Shown: piece after piece, positions 17,188 through 27,785 of the stretch
Layout of the letters: each line of letters begins with the position of its first letter
Numbering within the stretch: the first letter of the stretch is position 1
Assembly (NCBI RefSeq): GCF_000717345.1
Contig: NZ_JNZA01000041.1
Location: 1-64,000 of the forward strand
Length of the DNA stretch: 64,000 nt
Reading direction: 5' to 3'
From: Streptomyces lydicus
GTDB lineage: Bacteria > Actinomycetota > Actinomycetes > Streptomycetales > Streptomycetaceae
Position numbers and translations under genes: made by a program
Notes under the pieces: generated by a model
Told to the model about the DNA's origin: nothing
The model's input: only the letters and a program-made list of their open reading frames with translations
Database searches by the model: none

Positions 17188-18695
17188 GTGGACAGGTATG
17201 CGGACCTGGTGTTTCTCGGCGGGCGGGTGGTCACGGTCGATGCGCAGTTCTCCGTCGCCTCGGCCCTGGCGGTGACCGGCGGGGTCATCAGCGCCGTCGG
17301 CGGGCGGGACGACGTCACGCCGTTCGTCGGACCCGACACCCGCCTCGTCGACCTGCGGGGAGCGACGCTGCTTCCCGGCATCAACGATTCCCACCTGCAC
17401 GGATGTGCCTTCGGCATGGCGACGCCGCCGCTCTCCCTCGACCTCGGACATCCCGCCGTGTCCTCCCTCGCGGACGTGGCCGAGGCGGTATGTGAGGCCA
17501 TCGCTCGGGTACCGGGCGGGCAGTGGATCACGGGGCACGGCTGGGACCCCGGATTCCTCGACGAGTGCGTCACCGATCCTTCGTGGCAGCCCTCCCGGCG
17601 CGACCTCGACGCCGTGAACCCGGACCACCCCGTCGTCCTGTATTCCTTTTCCGGGCACGCCACCTGGGTCAACTCCAAGGCACTGGAACTCATCGGGATC
17701 GACCGGCACACCGTCGCGCCGCCCGGCGGGGCCATCGTCGTGGACGACGCCGGGGAGCCCACCGGGCTGCTCCACGAGGGGGCCCAGGCCCTCGTCCAGA
17801 ATGCCCTGCCGCCGCTCAGCCGGCAGGAGCGGACCGACGCCATCCGGTCGACCCTCGCCACCCTCGCCCGGACTCCGGTGAGTCCGGCGACGCCGATCCG
17901 CGCCGCCTCGCGATCCACGGAGTCAAGATCTTCGCCGACGGCATCGTCCCCAACAAGACGGCCTGGATGCACGAGCCGTACCTCGGCGGCGGCTGCGGTT
18001 CCCTGTGCGTCGGCGGCGGGACCGACGCCGAGCGGATCGCCGAGATCGACGCCATGATCCGGCATGCCCACGCCGCCGGGCACCAGTTGGGCGTCCACGT
18101 CACCGGCGACCGGGCCTGCGACGCCGTCGCGGACTCCTTCGCCGCGGCCGTGGACGAGCGCCCGCGTCCCGACGCCCGCCACTACCTCATCCACGGCGAC
18201 TTCCTCACCCCGCACAGCATGAAGGTGCTGGCCGCGCACGGCTTCGGCGTCAACATGAACCCCACCATCAAGTGGACCGTCGCCGACATGGAGGAGGAGT
18301 TCGTCGGCGTCGAACGTGCCGCGTACGCATGGCCCTACCGCGATGCCATCGACGCCGGCGTGCGGGTCGCGAGCGGGTCCGACGCCCCCGTCACGTACCC
18401 GGACTGGCGCCAGGGCGTCGCCACCATGGTGCTGCGCGAGTCCAAGGCCGCCGGCCGGGTCAGCGGCCCCGAGCAGCGCATCGGCCTGGCCGAGGCGATC
18501 CGTACGTACACGATCGACGCGGCCTGGCAGGACTTCGCCGACGACTGGAAGGGCTCCCTGGAGCCGGGCAAGGTCGCCGACCTCTGTGTGCTCGACGGGG
18601 ATCTGCTCGCCGCCGACCCCCACGACATCCCGGACCTGCCCGTCGTCCTGACCGTCATGGACGGGCAGGTCGTGCACGACACCCTCCGCGATTGA
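17188..18695 (+). pseudogene. Amidohydrolase (YtcJ-like), frameshifted with internal deletion
   Basis: An amidohydrolase-3 family metal-dependent hydrolase. The first frame starts at GTG 17188 (AAGGAAC just upstream), reads VDRYADLVFLGGRVVTVDAQ, the metal-binding LLPGINDSHLHG and GHGWDPGFLDE, and stays good to about 17878. A second frame takes over near 17880 with ADPRRLAIHGVKIFADGIVP and continues through LGVHVTGDRACD, SGSDAPVTYPDW and EPGKVADLCVLD to the stop at 18695. The total length of 1508 bp is not a multiple of three, and about 50 residues found between these blocks in relatives appear to be missing. So either a deletion pseudogene or an assembly fault. Confidence 0.8.
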
Positions 18696-18709
18696 CGTAT
18701 TCCGGGCGC

Positions 18710-19502
18710 GTGATCATCCTTGGGGATGGCAGCGCAGCGGAGCACACGGCGGACATCCTGGACGCGGCCGTCCAGGTCCGGGAGGCCGCCAGGAGCGCCA
18801 CGAGCGGCGCGACCGGCGTCGGCACGGTCCTGGCGGCGCTGTCGGAGGTGATGGAGTACGACCACGCCTCCCTGACCCGGTGGGACCCGCTGCGCCGGCG
18901 CCACACCACCCTGGCCGGAAGCTACCCGGACGACGCCACGGCCTACATCGAGACCCACCTCGACCACGACCCGGTCTTCCCCGTGCTCCGCAGCCCGGCC
19001 CGAGGTGGTCTCTGGCTCAGTGACGTCCCCCGGCAGCTCCTGGCCAAATCCCCGGGCTTCCAGGAAGTGCTGCGTCCCCTCCGCATCGAGGGCGGCGTGG
19101 CGCAGTGCCTGTTCACCACCGACGGCCGGTACGTCGGCATGCTGAACGTAAGCACCCGCCGGCCGCGGCGCACGCCCGATGCGGTGCGCGCCGTGGTCAC
19201 CCTGCTCACCGAGGCCCTCGCCGCGGCCGTCGATCCCCGCTCGGGCCCCGCCGTCCGAGGAGATCGCCACGGCCGACCCCGCCGTGGACGCGCGGCGGCC
19301 CGGCGGGCTCTCGCCGCGGGAGCTCCAGGTGCTGGCTGAACTGACCACCGGACGCACCAACCGGGAGGTCGCCGAGCGGCTGTACATGACGCCGCGCACC
19401 GTAGGGACCCACATCGAGCACATCCTCGCCAAGCTCGACCTCCCCAACCGCGCGGCCGCCGCCGCCCGAGCCGCCGCCTGGGGAATCGAACTCGCCCGCT
19501 GA
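18710..19502 (+). pseudogene. LuxR-family regulator (GAF-like + HTH), frameshifted
   Basis: Starting at GTG 18710, 14 bp after the amidohydrolase, the first frame reads a GAF-like domain (VMEYDHASLTRWDPLRRRHT, YVGMLNVSTRRPRRTPDAVR). Around 19240-19262, at a GGGCCCC run, the frame changes and a second frame reads the complete LuxR helix-turn-helix: LSPRELQVLAELTTGRTNRE then VAERLYMTPRTVGTHIEHIL. Without the shift it would be a normal regulator of about 263 aa, likely controlling the amidohydrolase operon. One base too many would explain it, so a sequencing error is possible. Confidence 0.78.
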
Positions 19503-20300
19503 TGCGAGCCCAACGACGTACAGCGCTCGGACCGCGGGCGTGCCCTGGCGGGACACTCCGTCACACCTGCTGGGGCGACAACAGAGGAATGAGGCAGGGC
19601 CAGTGTGTTGCCACGCCTGCGGGCTGGACGCTCTGATGCTGCCGAACGCGCTCCCCGCCGTGCTCAACTCGCGCATTCACATGCTCAGTCACCAATTCCC
19701 GACCGTTGACCGCGCCGAGAGCCCGCTGCTCGACGCCGTCCGCATCGCCGACGCGCTGCTGGGCAGCGCGCACATCCTCAGCGTTGCCGCCGCCGAACCG
19801 GCGACGACATCTCTCGGTTCACCACCGCAGACGCATCGACAAGCGCCCCGCACTTTCGTCGCCCCGGCCCCACTTCACGAGGAGTGACTCCCATCAGGAG
19901 GTTGGCGGGGCGGTCGGTAGACGTCATGACTCCCGGTACCTGCGCCGTTGGGAGCGGCTCCAGACGTCACCGGCGCGCCAGGGCCGCGGCCACCGTGCTC
20001 ATTTCCGCGCGCGAGCGATTCACCGATACACCTGTGCCTTCCGGCGCCGAGGGAAGGAACGCGCCGCGGCCAGGGAATCCGCTCTGCTCGGAATGTGGTG
20101 CTCAGGTAGAGGCGCCCGGTAGGGGTCCTGCGTCCGAATCGCCCGCTTCCGTGGCCCTGTGGCGTGTCTCGGACGGGTGAATTCGGGAACCTGGCCGCTC
20201 CCGGTTTCCGACAGGACCGTTGGGCTGGGCGGATAGCCGGATGATCACTCTTCGGGCGTCCCTTGCTCATTCGTGTACACGTGCTTGAGGAGAGGTCCCC
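19503..20300. other. 800-bp region without a confident gene
   Basis: A plus-strand frame at about 19636-19887 reads LPAVLNSRIHMLSHQFPTVD then RAESPLLDAVRIADALLGSA and has coding-like codon use, but no family was recognised and no start is convincing. The rest shows nothing. Confidence 0.35.
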
Positions 20301-21746
20301 TTGGCTACGGCTGATCTTCCCGGTCCTGATTCGCTGCTGCGCCGCACGCTGGGGGAGTGGCGGATCGGGTTGGTGGCGTGGCGGCTGCTGGTTCTGCAGA
20401 CCGCGGATCCGGCGGTCGCCGCCGGCATGGCCAACTTCTCCACCTACCGCGCGCACCCGTGGCGGCGTATCGAGCACACCATGGACAGCGGGAAGCGGCT
20501 GTTCTTCTCCGACCGTGAAGGGCTACGCCGCGAGGTGGCCCGTCTGGAGCGCACGCACCGCCGTCTGGCCGGGACCGACGAGCAGGGCAGGCCGTTCACG
20601 GCGTTGGACCCGGCGGTGCGGGTGTGGGTACTGGTCACCTTGTACGAGTGCATGACGGCGATGCGGGAACTGTCCGGACGCCCGCTGGCGCCGCCTGAAC
20701 TGGATCAGATGTACGGGGAATTCCGTGCGGTGTGTGCCGAGTTCGGCTTCTCCGATGCCCTGCTACCGGCCACGGCCGCGGACGTGCCCGCGTATGTGGA
20801 CCGCACGATTCGCGAGCGCCTCGAATACAGCGAATCCGTGCGCTACCTGCTCTTCGACATGCTCCGTGAAGCACCCGCACCCCGCCGCTTGGGCCACCTG
20901 AAGCCGGTCTGGCCGCTTGTGCGCACGGTGGCCGCCCATGTGATCGGTGCGCTGACCATCGCGGACCTGCCGGAAGCCTTCCGCGAGCGCTTCAACCTGC
21001 CCCGCACCCGCCGCGCGGCCCTGCTGTCCTTCATCCTGCACCGTGGCATGCGCGTGCTGATGAATGCGCTGCCCGAGCACCGTCGCTACCGCACCCCACT
21101 GGTGGGCAACTCCTCGACCTCACAGCCTTCCACGGCCCCCACCGACCGTTCTGCTCCGCCGGAGGCAAGAGGTGTCCGGCTTCCCGCACCACGCCGTCGT
21201 AAGGGTGCCGATTCCCGCCCGGCGCGTCTGCGGACCTTCTTCCGTCAGGTTCTCGACCAGACCGGCGACGGCCGCATCGGCTCGGCCGATCTGCAGGCCA
21301 TGGCGCACAACGTGTGCTGGCCGCTCGAACTCACCCCTGAGCGCGAAGCCCGCGTCTATGCCGCCTTCGAGACCTGGTGGCAGCACCTGCGGGCCGGCAT
21401 GGACGCTGACGATGACGGACAGGTGACCTGCGAGGAGTTCGTCACCGCCATGCTCACCGGGATCGACGCCGGGCCGGGCTATCTCGAGCAGGGGTTGCAT
21501 GTCGCGGTGCGGGCGATCTTCCACGCTGCGGATACCGACGGCAGCGGACGCCTGTGCGCCGATGCGTACCGCACGATCTTCGGCGGCTCCCGGGTCCACC
21601 CCGCCGAACTCAACCACGGCTTCCGCCAGCTCGACCACGATGGAGACGGCAGCATCACCGAAGACGAATTCGTCCAGGCATTCACCGACTACTTCACCGC
21701 CCGTACCGACAACACGGCCGGCAGCCAACTCCTCGGACGCCCATAG
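20301..21746 (+). CDS. DUF2236 (MpaB-like oxygenase) protein fused to four EF-hands
   Basis: A 481-aa protein starting at TTG 20301 with GAGGAGAGG upstream. Residues 1-260 match the oxygenase MpaB/DUF2236 family (WRRIEHTMDSGKRLFFSDRE, YECMTAMRELSGRPL, MYGEFRAVCAEFGFS). After a Ser/Pro linker (about 270-305) come four calcium-binding loops: DQTGDGRIGSADL (319), DADDDGQVTCEEF (368), DTDGSGRLCADAY (411, with a Ser at loop position 5 and an Ala before the last residue) and DHDGDGSITEDEF (445). The C-terminal half alone looks like calerythrin. Calcium control of the oxygenase-like domain is an inference. Single gene. Confidence 0.85.
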   Translation: MATADLPGPDSLLRRTLGEWRIGLVAWRLLVLQTADPAVAAGMANFSTYRAHPWRRIEHTMDSGKRLFFSDREGLRREVARLERTHRRLAGTDEQGRPFTALDPAVRVWVLVTLYECMTAMRELSGRPLAPPELDQMYGEFRAVCAEFGFSDALLPATAADVPAYVDRTIRERLEYSESVRYLLFDMLREAPAPRRLGHLKPVWPLVRTVAAHVIGALTIADLPEAFRERFNLPRTRRAALLSFILHRGMRVLMNALPEHRRYRTPLVGNSSTSQPSTAPTDRSAPPEARGVRLPAPRRRKGADSRPARLRTFFRQVLDQTGDGRIGSADLQAMAHNVCWPLELTPEREARVYAAFETWWQHLRAGMDADDDGQVTCEEFVTAMLTGIDAGPGYLEQGLHVAVRAIFHAADTDGSGRLCADAYRTIFGGSRVHPAELNHGFRQLDHDGDGSITEDEFVQAFTDYFTARTDNTAGSQLLGRP

Positions 21747-22130
21747 CGGCCGAAGCGGGCGACGTCCCGGGGCAGCCACTGAGAGCCTTGGCAGCGCGGT
21801 GGCAATTCCCGCAGGGGCCTGAAGCGTGTGACGGCGGGAAGAGTGCGTCGTTATTTTGATCATTCGGCCGGGGGCGCGGCCGAGCTCGACGACGCCGTAC
21901 CCGGAGCGAAGAAGGTGGACAGTGTCGCCGCAAGCGGCACACTGTCGCTCAGATCCCGGGCGGAGTACGAGCGGTAGAGACCGCCACCTTGGCCCCACAC
22001 CACGATCCGCTGCGAGTCGGCTTACGTTCGGCGTGCAACTCGGACAGGACCTGAAGCTGGGGATTGTGAACGGCAGCGGGCAGGCGCATCTGACAGTTAC
22101 CGCCGCCTGGAAGCCGGGGGCGTGAAGGCC
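21747..22130. other. Intergenic, no gene seen
   Basis: Short open frames only. It leads into the hairpin at 22131 and the periodic repeat region beyond it. Confidence 0.4.
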
Positions 22131-22170
22131 GCTGAACACCCCGCATTCGACTGAATTCGGGGTGTTCAGC
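22131..22170. terminator. Long hairpin, likely terminator
   Basis: GCTGAACACCCCG pairs perfectly with CGGGGTGTTCAGC, and the inner bases ATTC/GAAT pair as well around a short loop. Placed downstream of the EF-hand gene and of the convergent kdpB gene. Confidence 0.65.
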
Positions 22171-22277
22171 GGGATGTCACATCCGACTCCGGGGCCAGAA
22201 AGACCAGGGCGATAAGTCGGCACCCTGGAAGTAGCGACGATCTGTTCACGGGGTGGCCATCTTGCCGCTGGAGAACG

Positions 22278-22500
22278 ACTGCAGGCTCTCCAAAGCTGAT
22301 GACGGCCTGGTGCCGGCCGTGTGCGTGGCCGCTGCGGCGTGTTTGCGCCCCCGGGCTCATGGCGTCGTGTACAGCGGGGTCTCCGCCGGCGGCGAGAAGA
22401 CGTTGCGAGCCTCCAGGTCTGATAACGACTCAGCCCGGACGGCAGGCGGCGGATGGACCCCCGCCTGTTGCGAACCCTCCCGGGCTGATGACGATGTGGT
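22278..22500. repeat. Four diverged repeats with a 60-66 bp period
   Basis: Units centred near 22295, 22355, 22418 and 22484 share a pattern close to GTTGCGAGCCTCC followed by GGGCTGATGACGA. Spacing between units is 60, 63 and 66 bp. The units are too different and the spacing too uneven for an active CRISPR array. Function unknown. Confidence 0.5.
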
Positions 22501-22582
22501 GCGCCGGCACGCCGAACTCGGCTTCAGCGGCGCGCCGGGTGGGTCCTCAATTGGCGCGCATCCCGTGCAGCTGCGGCGACGC

Positions 22583-24787
22583 TCAGCCGAGTCCGGGGAT
22601 CTGGGCGATGAGCAGGTCGATGAGTTTGATGCCGAGGAACGGGGCGATGAGGCCGCCGAGTCCGTAGCGGGTGAGGTTGCGGCGCAGCAGGTCGTGGGCG
22701 GAGGCGGGGGTGTAGCGCACGCCGCGCAGGGCGAGCGGGATCAGGGCGATGATGATGAGCGCGTTGAAGATGATCGCGGAGGTGATGGCGGAGGTCGGGC
22801 TGTGCAGGCCCATGATGTTCAGGTCCGCCAGGCCCGGATAGACGCCGGCGAACATGGCCGGGATGATCGCGAAGTACTTGGCGACGTCGTTGGTGATCGA
22901 GAAGGTGGTCAACGCGCCGCGGGTGATGAGGAGTTGCTTGCCGATCTCGACGATCTCGATGAGTTTGGTGGGATTGGAGTCGAGGTCGACCATGTTGCCG
23001 GCCTCTTTGGCGGCCGACGTACCGGTGTTCATCGCCACGCCGACGCCCGCCTGGGCCAGTGCCGGGGCGTCGTTGGTGCCGTCGCCGGTCATCGCGACCA
23101 GCTTGCCGCCCTCCTGTTCCCGGGCGATCAGGGCGAGTTTGTCCTCGGGCGTGGCCTCGGCCAGGTAATCGTCGATGCCCGCTTCCTGGGCGATGGCCTT
23201 GGCCGTGAGGGGGTTGTCGCCGGTGATCATGACCGTACGGATGCCCATGCGGCGCAGTTCGGCGAAGCGTTCGCGGATGCCGTCCTTGACGATGTCTTTG
23301 AGGTGGATGACGCCCAGAACCCGCGGCCCGTAATGGTCGTGCACCGCCACCAGCAGCGGGGTGCCGCCGGACGCGGCGATGGCGTCGGTGAACATGAGGG
23401 CCTCGGCGGGTACTTGGCCGCCGTGCCTCACCACCCAATCGATGACCTGGGCAGCCGCGCCCTTGCGGAGCGCGCACCCCGAACCTCCCCCACCGCCTGA
23501 AGGGCGTGGGAGGTGCCCCCCTGTCCAGCGCAGGGTGACGCCGCTCATCCGGGTCTGTGCGCTGAAGGCGACGTACTCGGCGTGCTGGAGCTCGCCTTCG
23601 GCAGGTGCCCGCAGCCCGTACTTGTTCTTGGCGAGGACGACGATGGAGCGGCCCTCGGGCGTCTCGTCGGCGAGGGAGGAGAGCTGGGCGGCGTCCGCGA
23701 GCTGGAGTTCGTCGAGGCCCGGGAGCGGGATGAAGGCGGCCGCCTCGCGATTGCCGAGGGTGATGGTGCCGGTCTTGTCGAGCAGCAAGGTGTTGATGTC
23801 GCCGGCCGCCTCGACCGCACGTCCCGACATGGCCAGGACGTTGCGCTGGACGAGGCGGTCCATGCCGGCGATGCCGATCGCGGAGAGCAGCGCGCCGATC
23901 GTCGTGGGGATGAGGGTGACGAGAAGGGCGACGAGCACGGCCGTCTGTTGCGCCGCGCCGGCGTAGGCAGCCATCGGCTGCACGGTGACGACGACGAGGA
24001 TGAAGACGATGGTGAGCGCGGCGAGCAGGATGTGCAGCGCGATCTCGTTGGGTGTCCGCTGCCGGGTCGCGCCCTCGACCAGGGCGATCATGCGGTCCAG
24101 GAAGGAGTTGCCGGGGCGGGAGGTGATGCGCACGACGATGCGGTCGGACAGCACGGTGGTGCCGCCGGTGACCCCGGAGCGGTCGCCGCCCGACTCGCGG
24201 ATGACGGGCGCGGATTCGCCGGTGACCGCCGACTCGTCGACCGCGGCGGCGCCGTCGACGACATCACCGTCGGCCGGGATGGTCTCGCCCGCCTCGACCA
24301 GGACGAAGTCGAACGGCTGCAGATCGGCGGCGGCGACGGTCTCGGTCTCGGCTCCCCGGAGGTCGATGCCGACCCGCCAGTTGTTGCGCAGTCGCCGGGC
24401 GGTGATGTCCGTACGCGCCTTGCGCAGCGATGCGGCCTGCGCTCTGCCGCGGCCCTCGGCTACCGCCTCTGCGAGGTTGGTGAAGACGACGGTCAGCCAG
24501 AGCCAGCCGCTGATCACCCAGGTGAAGACGGACGGGTTGAGGAGTGCGGAGAGGGTGGTGAGGAGCGAACCGCAGGCCACGACGAACAGCACGGGGTTGG
24601 TGGCCAGGGCCCGCGGATGCAGCTTGCGCAGCGCTTCGGGAAGGGCTGTCAGCAGTGCCTTGGGGTCGAAGAGTCCGCTCGGCGTCCGTCGCCGCCGTCG
24701 GCCTCTTGGCGTGGGGGTGCCCTGGGGGGAGACGGTGATTGAGCCGCTCGGCGAAGTCGTCGGGGCGGGGGAGGGGGCGGGAGCCAT
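22583..24787 (-). CDS. kdpB: Potassium-transporting P-type ATPase subunit KdpB
   Basis: A 734-aa catalytic ATPase subunit of the Kdp high-affinity potassium pump. It shows the actuator TGES motif (DESAVTGES), the phosphorylation motif DKTGTIT at 337-343 (Asp337), KGAA of the nucleotide-binding domain, and GDGTNDAP at 568-575. The membrane motif [12 protein letters not shown] is present. It carries an extra segment of about 15-18 residues (around 421-438, [14 protein letters not shown]) encoded by a palindromic DNA element. KdpB normally works with KdpA, KdpC and KdpF, but none is visible on either side, so the protein is orphaned and probably cannot pump by itself. Confidence 0.92.
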   Translation of the reverse strand: MAPAPSPAPTTSPSGSITVSPQGTPTPRGRRRRRTPSGLFDPKALLTALPEALRKLHPRALATNPVLFVVACGSLLTTLSALLNPSVFTWVISGWLWLTVVFTNLAEAVAEGRGRAQAASLRKARTDITARRLRNNWRVGIDLRGAETETVAAADLQPFDFVLVEAGETIPADGDVVDGAAAVDESAVTGESAPVIRESGGDRSGVTGGTTVLSDRIVVRITSRPGNSFLDRMIALVEGATRQRTPNEIALHILLAALTIVFILVVVTVQPMAAYAGAAQQTAVLVALLVTLIPTTIGALLSAIGIAGMDRLVQRNVLAMSGRAVEAAGDINTLLLDKTGTITLGNREAAAFIPLPGLDELQLADAAQLSSLADETPEGRSIVVLAKNKYGLRAPAEGELQHAEYVAFSAQTRMSGVTLRWTGGHLPRPSGGGGGSGCALRKGAAAQVIDWVVRHGGQVPAEALMFTDAIAASGGTPLLVAVHDHYGPRVLGVIHLKDIVKDGIRERFAELRRMGIRTVMITGDNPLTAKAIAQEAGIDDYLAEATPEDKLALIAREQEGGKLVAMTGDGTNDAPALAQAGVGVAMNTGTSAAKEAGNMVDLDSNPTKLIEIVEIGKQLLITRGALTTFSITNDVAKYFAIIPAMFAGVYPGLADLNIMGLHSPTSAITSAIIFNALIIIALIPLALRGVRYTPASAHDLLRRNLTRYGLGGLIAPFLGIKLIDLLIAQIPGLG
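23484..23513. repeat. Palindromic element inserted in frame in kdpB
   Basis: CCTCCCCCACCGCC-tgaa-GGGCGTGGGAGG is an imperfect stem-loop inside the kdpB reading frame. Similar CCTCCCACGCCCTTCAGGCG-type palindromes are a familiar intergenic repeat in Streptomyces (from memory). Here it adds residues without breaking the frame. Confidence 0.6.
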
Positions 24788-25073
24788 ACGGGGACCTTCT
24801 GGGAGTGCGGCCTCCTGCGTGCGCGGGCGGCCGGGTGGTCTGAGAGACGGTGGCCGAGGTCGGGCCGGCCGGTGGGCGGAGCGCCGTCGCCTCGGCATCC
24901 GCCGGCCGTGATCGAACCTATGGCGCCACCGGGCGGCGCACGTCATGGCACGTACGGAATTTGCGGCTCTCTTACGGTCTGACACGATCGGGCCCATCAG
25001 GCCATACGCAATCTTGACGGCGAACTGTTGTGCGCACCGGAACCGCTCGCCCCGCCCCGGCAATCTTGTCGAC

Positions 25074-26990
25074 GTGACGTCAACTCTCCATCTGCGTATG
25101 CCATTCGGGCAGCGCTCGCAGCACATGGTGATCTGCGGAAACGACGGACTCGCGCACCGTCTGGCGGTGACGCTGGACGCTGTCTGCGGTGAGGCGGTCA
25201 CCGTGGTGCTGCCCTCGGGGCGCGACGGCCACGCGCCGGAGATCGCCGCCCTGCACCGTGATCCGCAGTCACCGGTCGAACTGCTGGTGGCCACCCACCC
25301 GGACGAACAGACGCTGCGCGCCGCCGGGGTGGAGTGGGCCGCCGCGCTCGCCCTGACCTACCGTGACGACCAGGTCAACGTGACCGCCGCACTGCTCGCC
25401 CGCACTCTCAACCCGACCATCCGCCTGGTCATCCGCATGTACAACCGAGAGCGCGGCAGCCATCTCGAACGATTGCTGGACCGCGCTGTGTTGGCGCTCG
25501 GCCGGACCGACGGCACGTCGCTGGACATGTCCACCACGGTGCTGTCCGACACAGACACCGCGGTCCCGGAGCTGGTGTCCGCCGCGGCGGTCGGTCAGGG
25601 ACACACCCTCCAGGTCGAGGGCCAGGTCTTCCGCGGCGTCGTACGCCCCGCACGCACCCCGCTCCGGTCGGCCGACCTGGCCACGCTGGCCGTACTGTCC
25701 GGCGCCCATCAGGACGACCCGGCCAGCGAGGACAGCCCCGAGACGCCGGGGGAGGAGGGCACCCAGCTGCTGCCCGACACCTTCACCGCCTACCACCGGC
25801 AGTTCACCCACGGCCGGCTGATGCTGGAGGAGGTCACCCACCACCACCCGCCCGAGGCCCCGCCACGGGGCCGGCGCAGTTACGGAGCTTGGCTGCGGGA
25901 CCGGCTGGCGCATCTGCCGTGGAAGGTGTTCCTCTCCCGCGAGCTCATCGCCGTCTTCGGGGTGCTGGCCGCGATCGTGCTGGTGCTGGCCGGTGCCACT
26001 GCCCTGGCCGAGTCCGAGCCGCTGTGGAAGTCGCTGTATCTGCCGCTGCTGGACATCTTCACCATGGGCGACCCGGCGACCGACGAGTCCCCGGCCCGCC
26101 GGGTGCTCCAGCTCATCGCCGGTTTCGTCGGTCTGGCCGTCCTGCCGCTCGTGGTCGCCGCGACGATGAACGCCACCGACGCATTCCGCAAGGCATCTGT
26201 CGGACACCCGCCCGCCGAGGACCTGGCCGATCACATCGTGCTGGTCGGCCTCGGCAAGATCGGTACCCGGGTGCTGGCCCAACTGCGCACCACCGACCAC
26301 CAAGTGGTCGTCGTAGAACGCGATCCGCACGCCCGCGGTGTCCCTCTCGCTCGCGAGCTGGGTGTGCCGCTGCTGCTGGAGGACGCCAGTGCGCCCGGTG
26401 TCCTCGACCGTGCCCGGATCAGACAGAGCAAGTCGCTGCTGGTCCTCACTCGCGACGACGGCGAGAACCTCGACATCGCGATGGCCGCCCGCGAGAGCAA
26501 CTCCCAGGTGCGGGTGGTGATGCGGCTCTACGACGACGACTTCGCCGCCACCGTCTCCCGTACGATGCGCGCCTCCTACCCCGACGCCACCACCCGCAGC
26601 CGCAGCGTCTCGGCGCTCGCCGCACCGTCCTTCGCCGCCGCCATGATGGGCCGTCATGTCCTGGGCGTCATGCCCGTCGAACGCGGCTCCCTCCTCTTCA
26701 CCACCGTGGACGTCGCCGGGCACCCTGAGCTGGAGGGCCGCTCCCTCCACCAGGCCTTCCGCGAGAACGAATGGCGGGTGCTGGCGATCGGGTCCGCGGC
26801 CGCGCCCCCTTCCCCTGCCTCGGGCGACACGCTGGGCGGCCTCCGTCTCGACCGGCCGGGCTTCGACTGGCGGCCCTCTCACGGCAGGGTCCTGCGCGCC
26901 GGTGACCGGGTCGTGGTGGCGTCCACCCGCCGCGGCCTGGACTTCCTGATGACCGGTGTGCAGCCGCATCGGGCGGACCCGCGTACGTGA
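25074..26990 (+). CDS. Putative ion channel with two NAD-binding RCK/TrkA-N domains (CASTOR/POLLUX-like)
   Basis: A 638-aa protein with start GTG 25074 (ATG 25098 is an alternative). The first Rossmann-like domain begins [21 protein letters not shown] middle membrane part has the segments [20 protein letters not shown] and [17 protein letters not shown], with a short pore-like stretch [18 protein letters not shown] between them. The second nucleotide-binding domain begins [20 protein letters not shown]. The layout matches the CASTOR/POLLUX-related or TrkA-N channel family; a canonical TVGYG potassium filter is not present. It is divergent from kdpB, which suggests a shared role in potassium homeostasis, but ion specificity is unproven. 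Confidence 0.82.
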   Translation: MTSTLHLRMPFGQRSQHMVICGNDGLAHRLAVTLDAVCGEAVTVVLPSGRDGHAPEIAALHRDPQSPVELLVATHPDEQTLRAAGVEWAAALALTYRDDQVNVTAALLARTLNPTIRLVIRMYNRERGSHLERLLDRAVLALGRTDGTSLDMSTTVLSDTDTAVPELVSAAAVGQGHTLQVEGQVFRGVVRPARTPLRSADLATLAVLSGAHQDDPASEDSPETPGEEGTQLLPDTFTAYHRQFTHGRLMLEEVTHHHPPEAPPRGRRSYGAWLRDRLAHLPWKVFLSRELIAVFGVLAAIVLVLAGATALAESEPLWKSLYLPLLDIFTMGDPATDESPARRVLQLIAGFVGLAVLPLVVAATMNATDAFRKASVGHPPAEDLADHIVLVGLGKIGTRVLAQLRTTDHQVVVVERDPHARGVPLARELGVPLLLEDASAPGVLDRARIRQSKSLLVLTRDDGENLDIAMAARESNSQVRVVMRLYDDDFAATVSRTMRASYPDATTRSRSVSALAAPSFAAAMMGRHVLGVMPVERGSLLFTTVDVAGHPELEGRSLHQAFRENEWRVLAIGSAAAPPSPASGDTLGGLRLDRPGFDWRPSHGRVLRAGDRVVVASTRRGLDFLMTGVQPHRADPRT

Positions 26991-27015
26991 GCGTGCCCGG
27001 GGATGCCCGGGGCGA

Positions 27016-27326
27016 TTACGAAGTGACCGCGGCCGGAAGGTCGGGCTTGGCCAGCTGGTGTCCGGCGGCGGTGGGGACGGTGAGGACCATCGTCATACCG
27101 CCGCCGGGCGTGTCCTCGGCGGTGAGGGTCCCACCGATGGCCTCCGCGAAGCCGCGGGCGACCGCCAGGCCGAGGCCGACACCCGCGCCGCGCGGCGCGT
27201 CGCCGTAGCGCTGGAACGGTTCGAAGATGCGGTCCTTGGCGTCGTCGGGGACGCCGGGGCCGCGGTCGGCGACGCGCAGTTCGACGCGGTCGCCGAGTGC
27301 GCTGGCGGATACGAGTACGGGCTCGT
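27016..27326 (-). pseudogene. KdpD-like sensor kinase C-terminal fragment
   Basis: The minus strand reads ALGDRVELRVADRGPGVPDD, FEPFQRYGDAPRGAG and VGLGLAVARGFAEAIGGTLT, i.e. the G1, F and G2 boxes of the HATPase domain, ending GGGMTMVLTVP. This is the C-terminal part of a KdpD-type histidine kinase. Everything upstream (Usp, membrane and His-phosphotransfer regions) has been replaced by a TetR fragment at about 27326. Together with the orphan kdpB it points to a collapsed kdp locus. Confidence 0.8.
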
Positions 27327-27785
27327 CTACTGGTGGCGCAGTGGCTGCGTATCGTCGCGGCCGACTACGTCTCGGCGTTCGACGCGGTCGAGGAACGGTG
27401 GCCGGACGACCCCCGGGCGCAGATCAAGGGCGTGGCCGCATTCGTCGCCGACACCCTGTCGACGCTTTCGCACCGCGGCTGTCCCTTCGTCAACTCCCTT
27501 GCCGAGCTGCCCGATCGCACCCGTCCCGCGCGCCAGGTGATCGAAGCGCACAAGGCGCGGCAACTTCGCCGTCTCACCGCCATGTGCACCGCCGCCGAAC
27601 TCATCGATCCCGAAGGGGCCGCAGCAGAGCTCACCTTCGCCCTGGAGGGAGCGCAGGTGAGCGCGCAGAACGGCAGCGTGGACCACATCGCCGAACGGCT
27701 CACCACCTTCGTCGAGTCACTGCTGGTCTGGCACGGCGCAAAGGGTTCCCCAGACCCCTCCGGATCGCCGTCGCACCACAGCTGA
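27327..27785 (+). pseudogene. TetR-family regulator lacking its DNA-binding domain
   Basis: The frame reads HRGCPFVNSLAELPDRTRPA, then ARQVIEAHKARQLRRLTAMC and AAELTFALEGAQVSAQ, the ligand-binding C-terminal domain of TetR proteins of the YcdC/TetR_C type. The helix-turn-helix is missing: upstream sequence passes directly into the antisense KdpD fragment. The stop at 27785 is probably the native end. A 5'-truncated remnant. Confidence 0.75.

Noticed and set aside
16272..18677. Minus-strand open frame of 801 codons
   Set aside because: It is antisense to the amidohydrolase and the sigma remnant; composition is biased by high-GC frame shadowing and there is no domain pattern or ribosome site.
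22278..22500. A CRISPR array
   Set aside because: Spacing is 60, 63 and 66 bp and the units differ from each other at many positions, unlike the exact 61-bp period and identical repeats near 39.1 kb.
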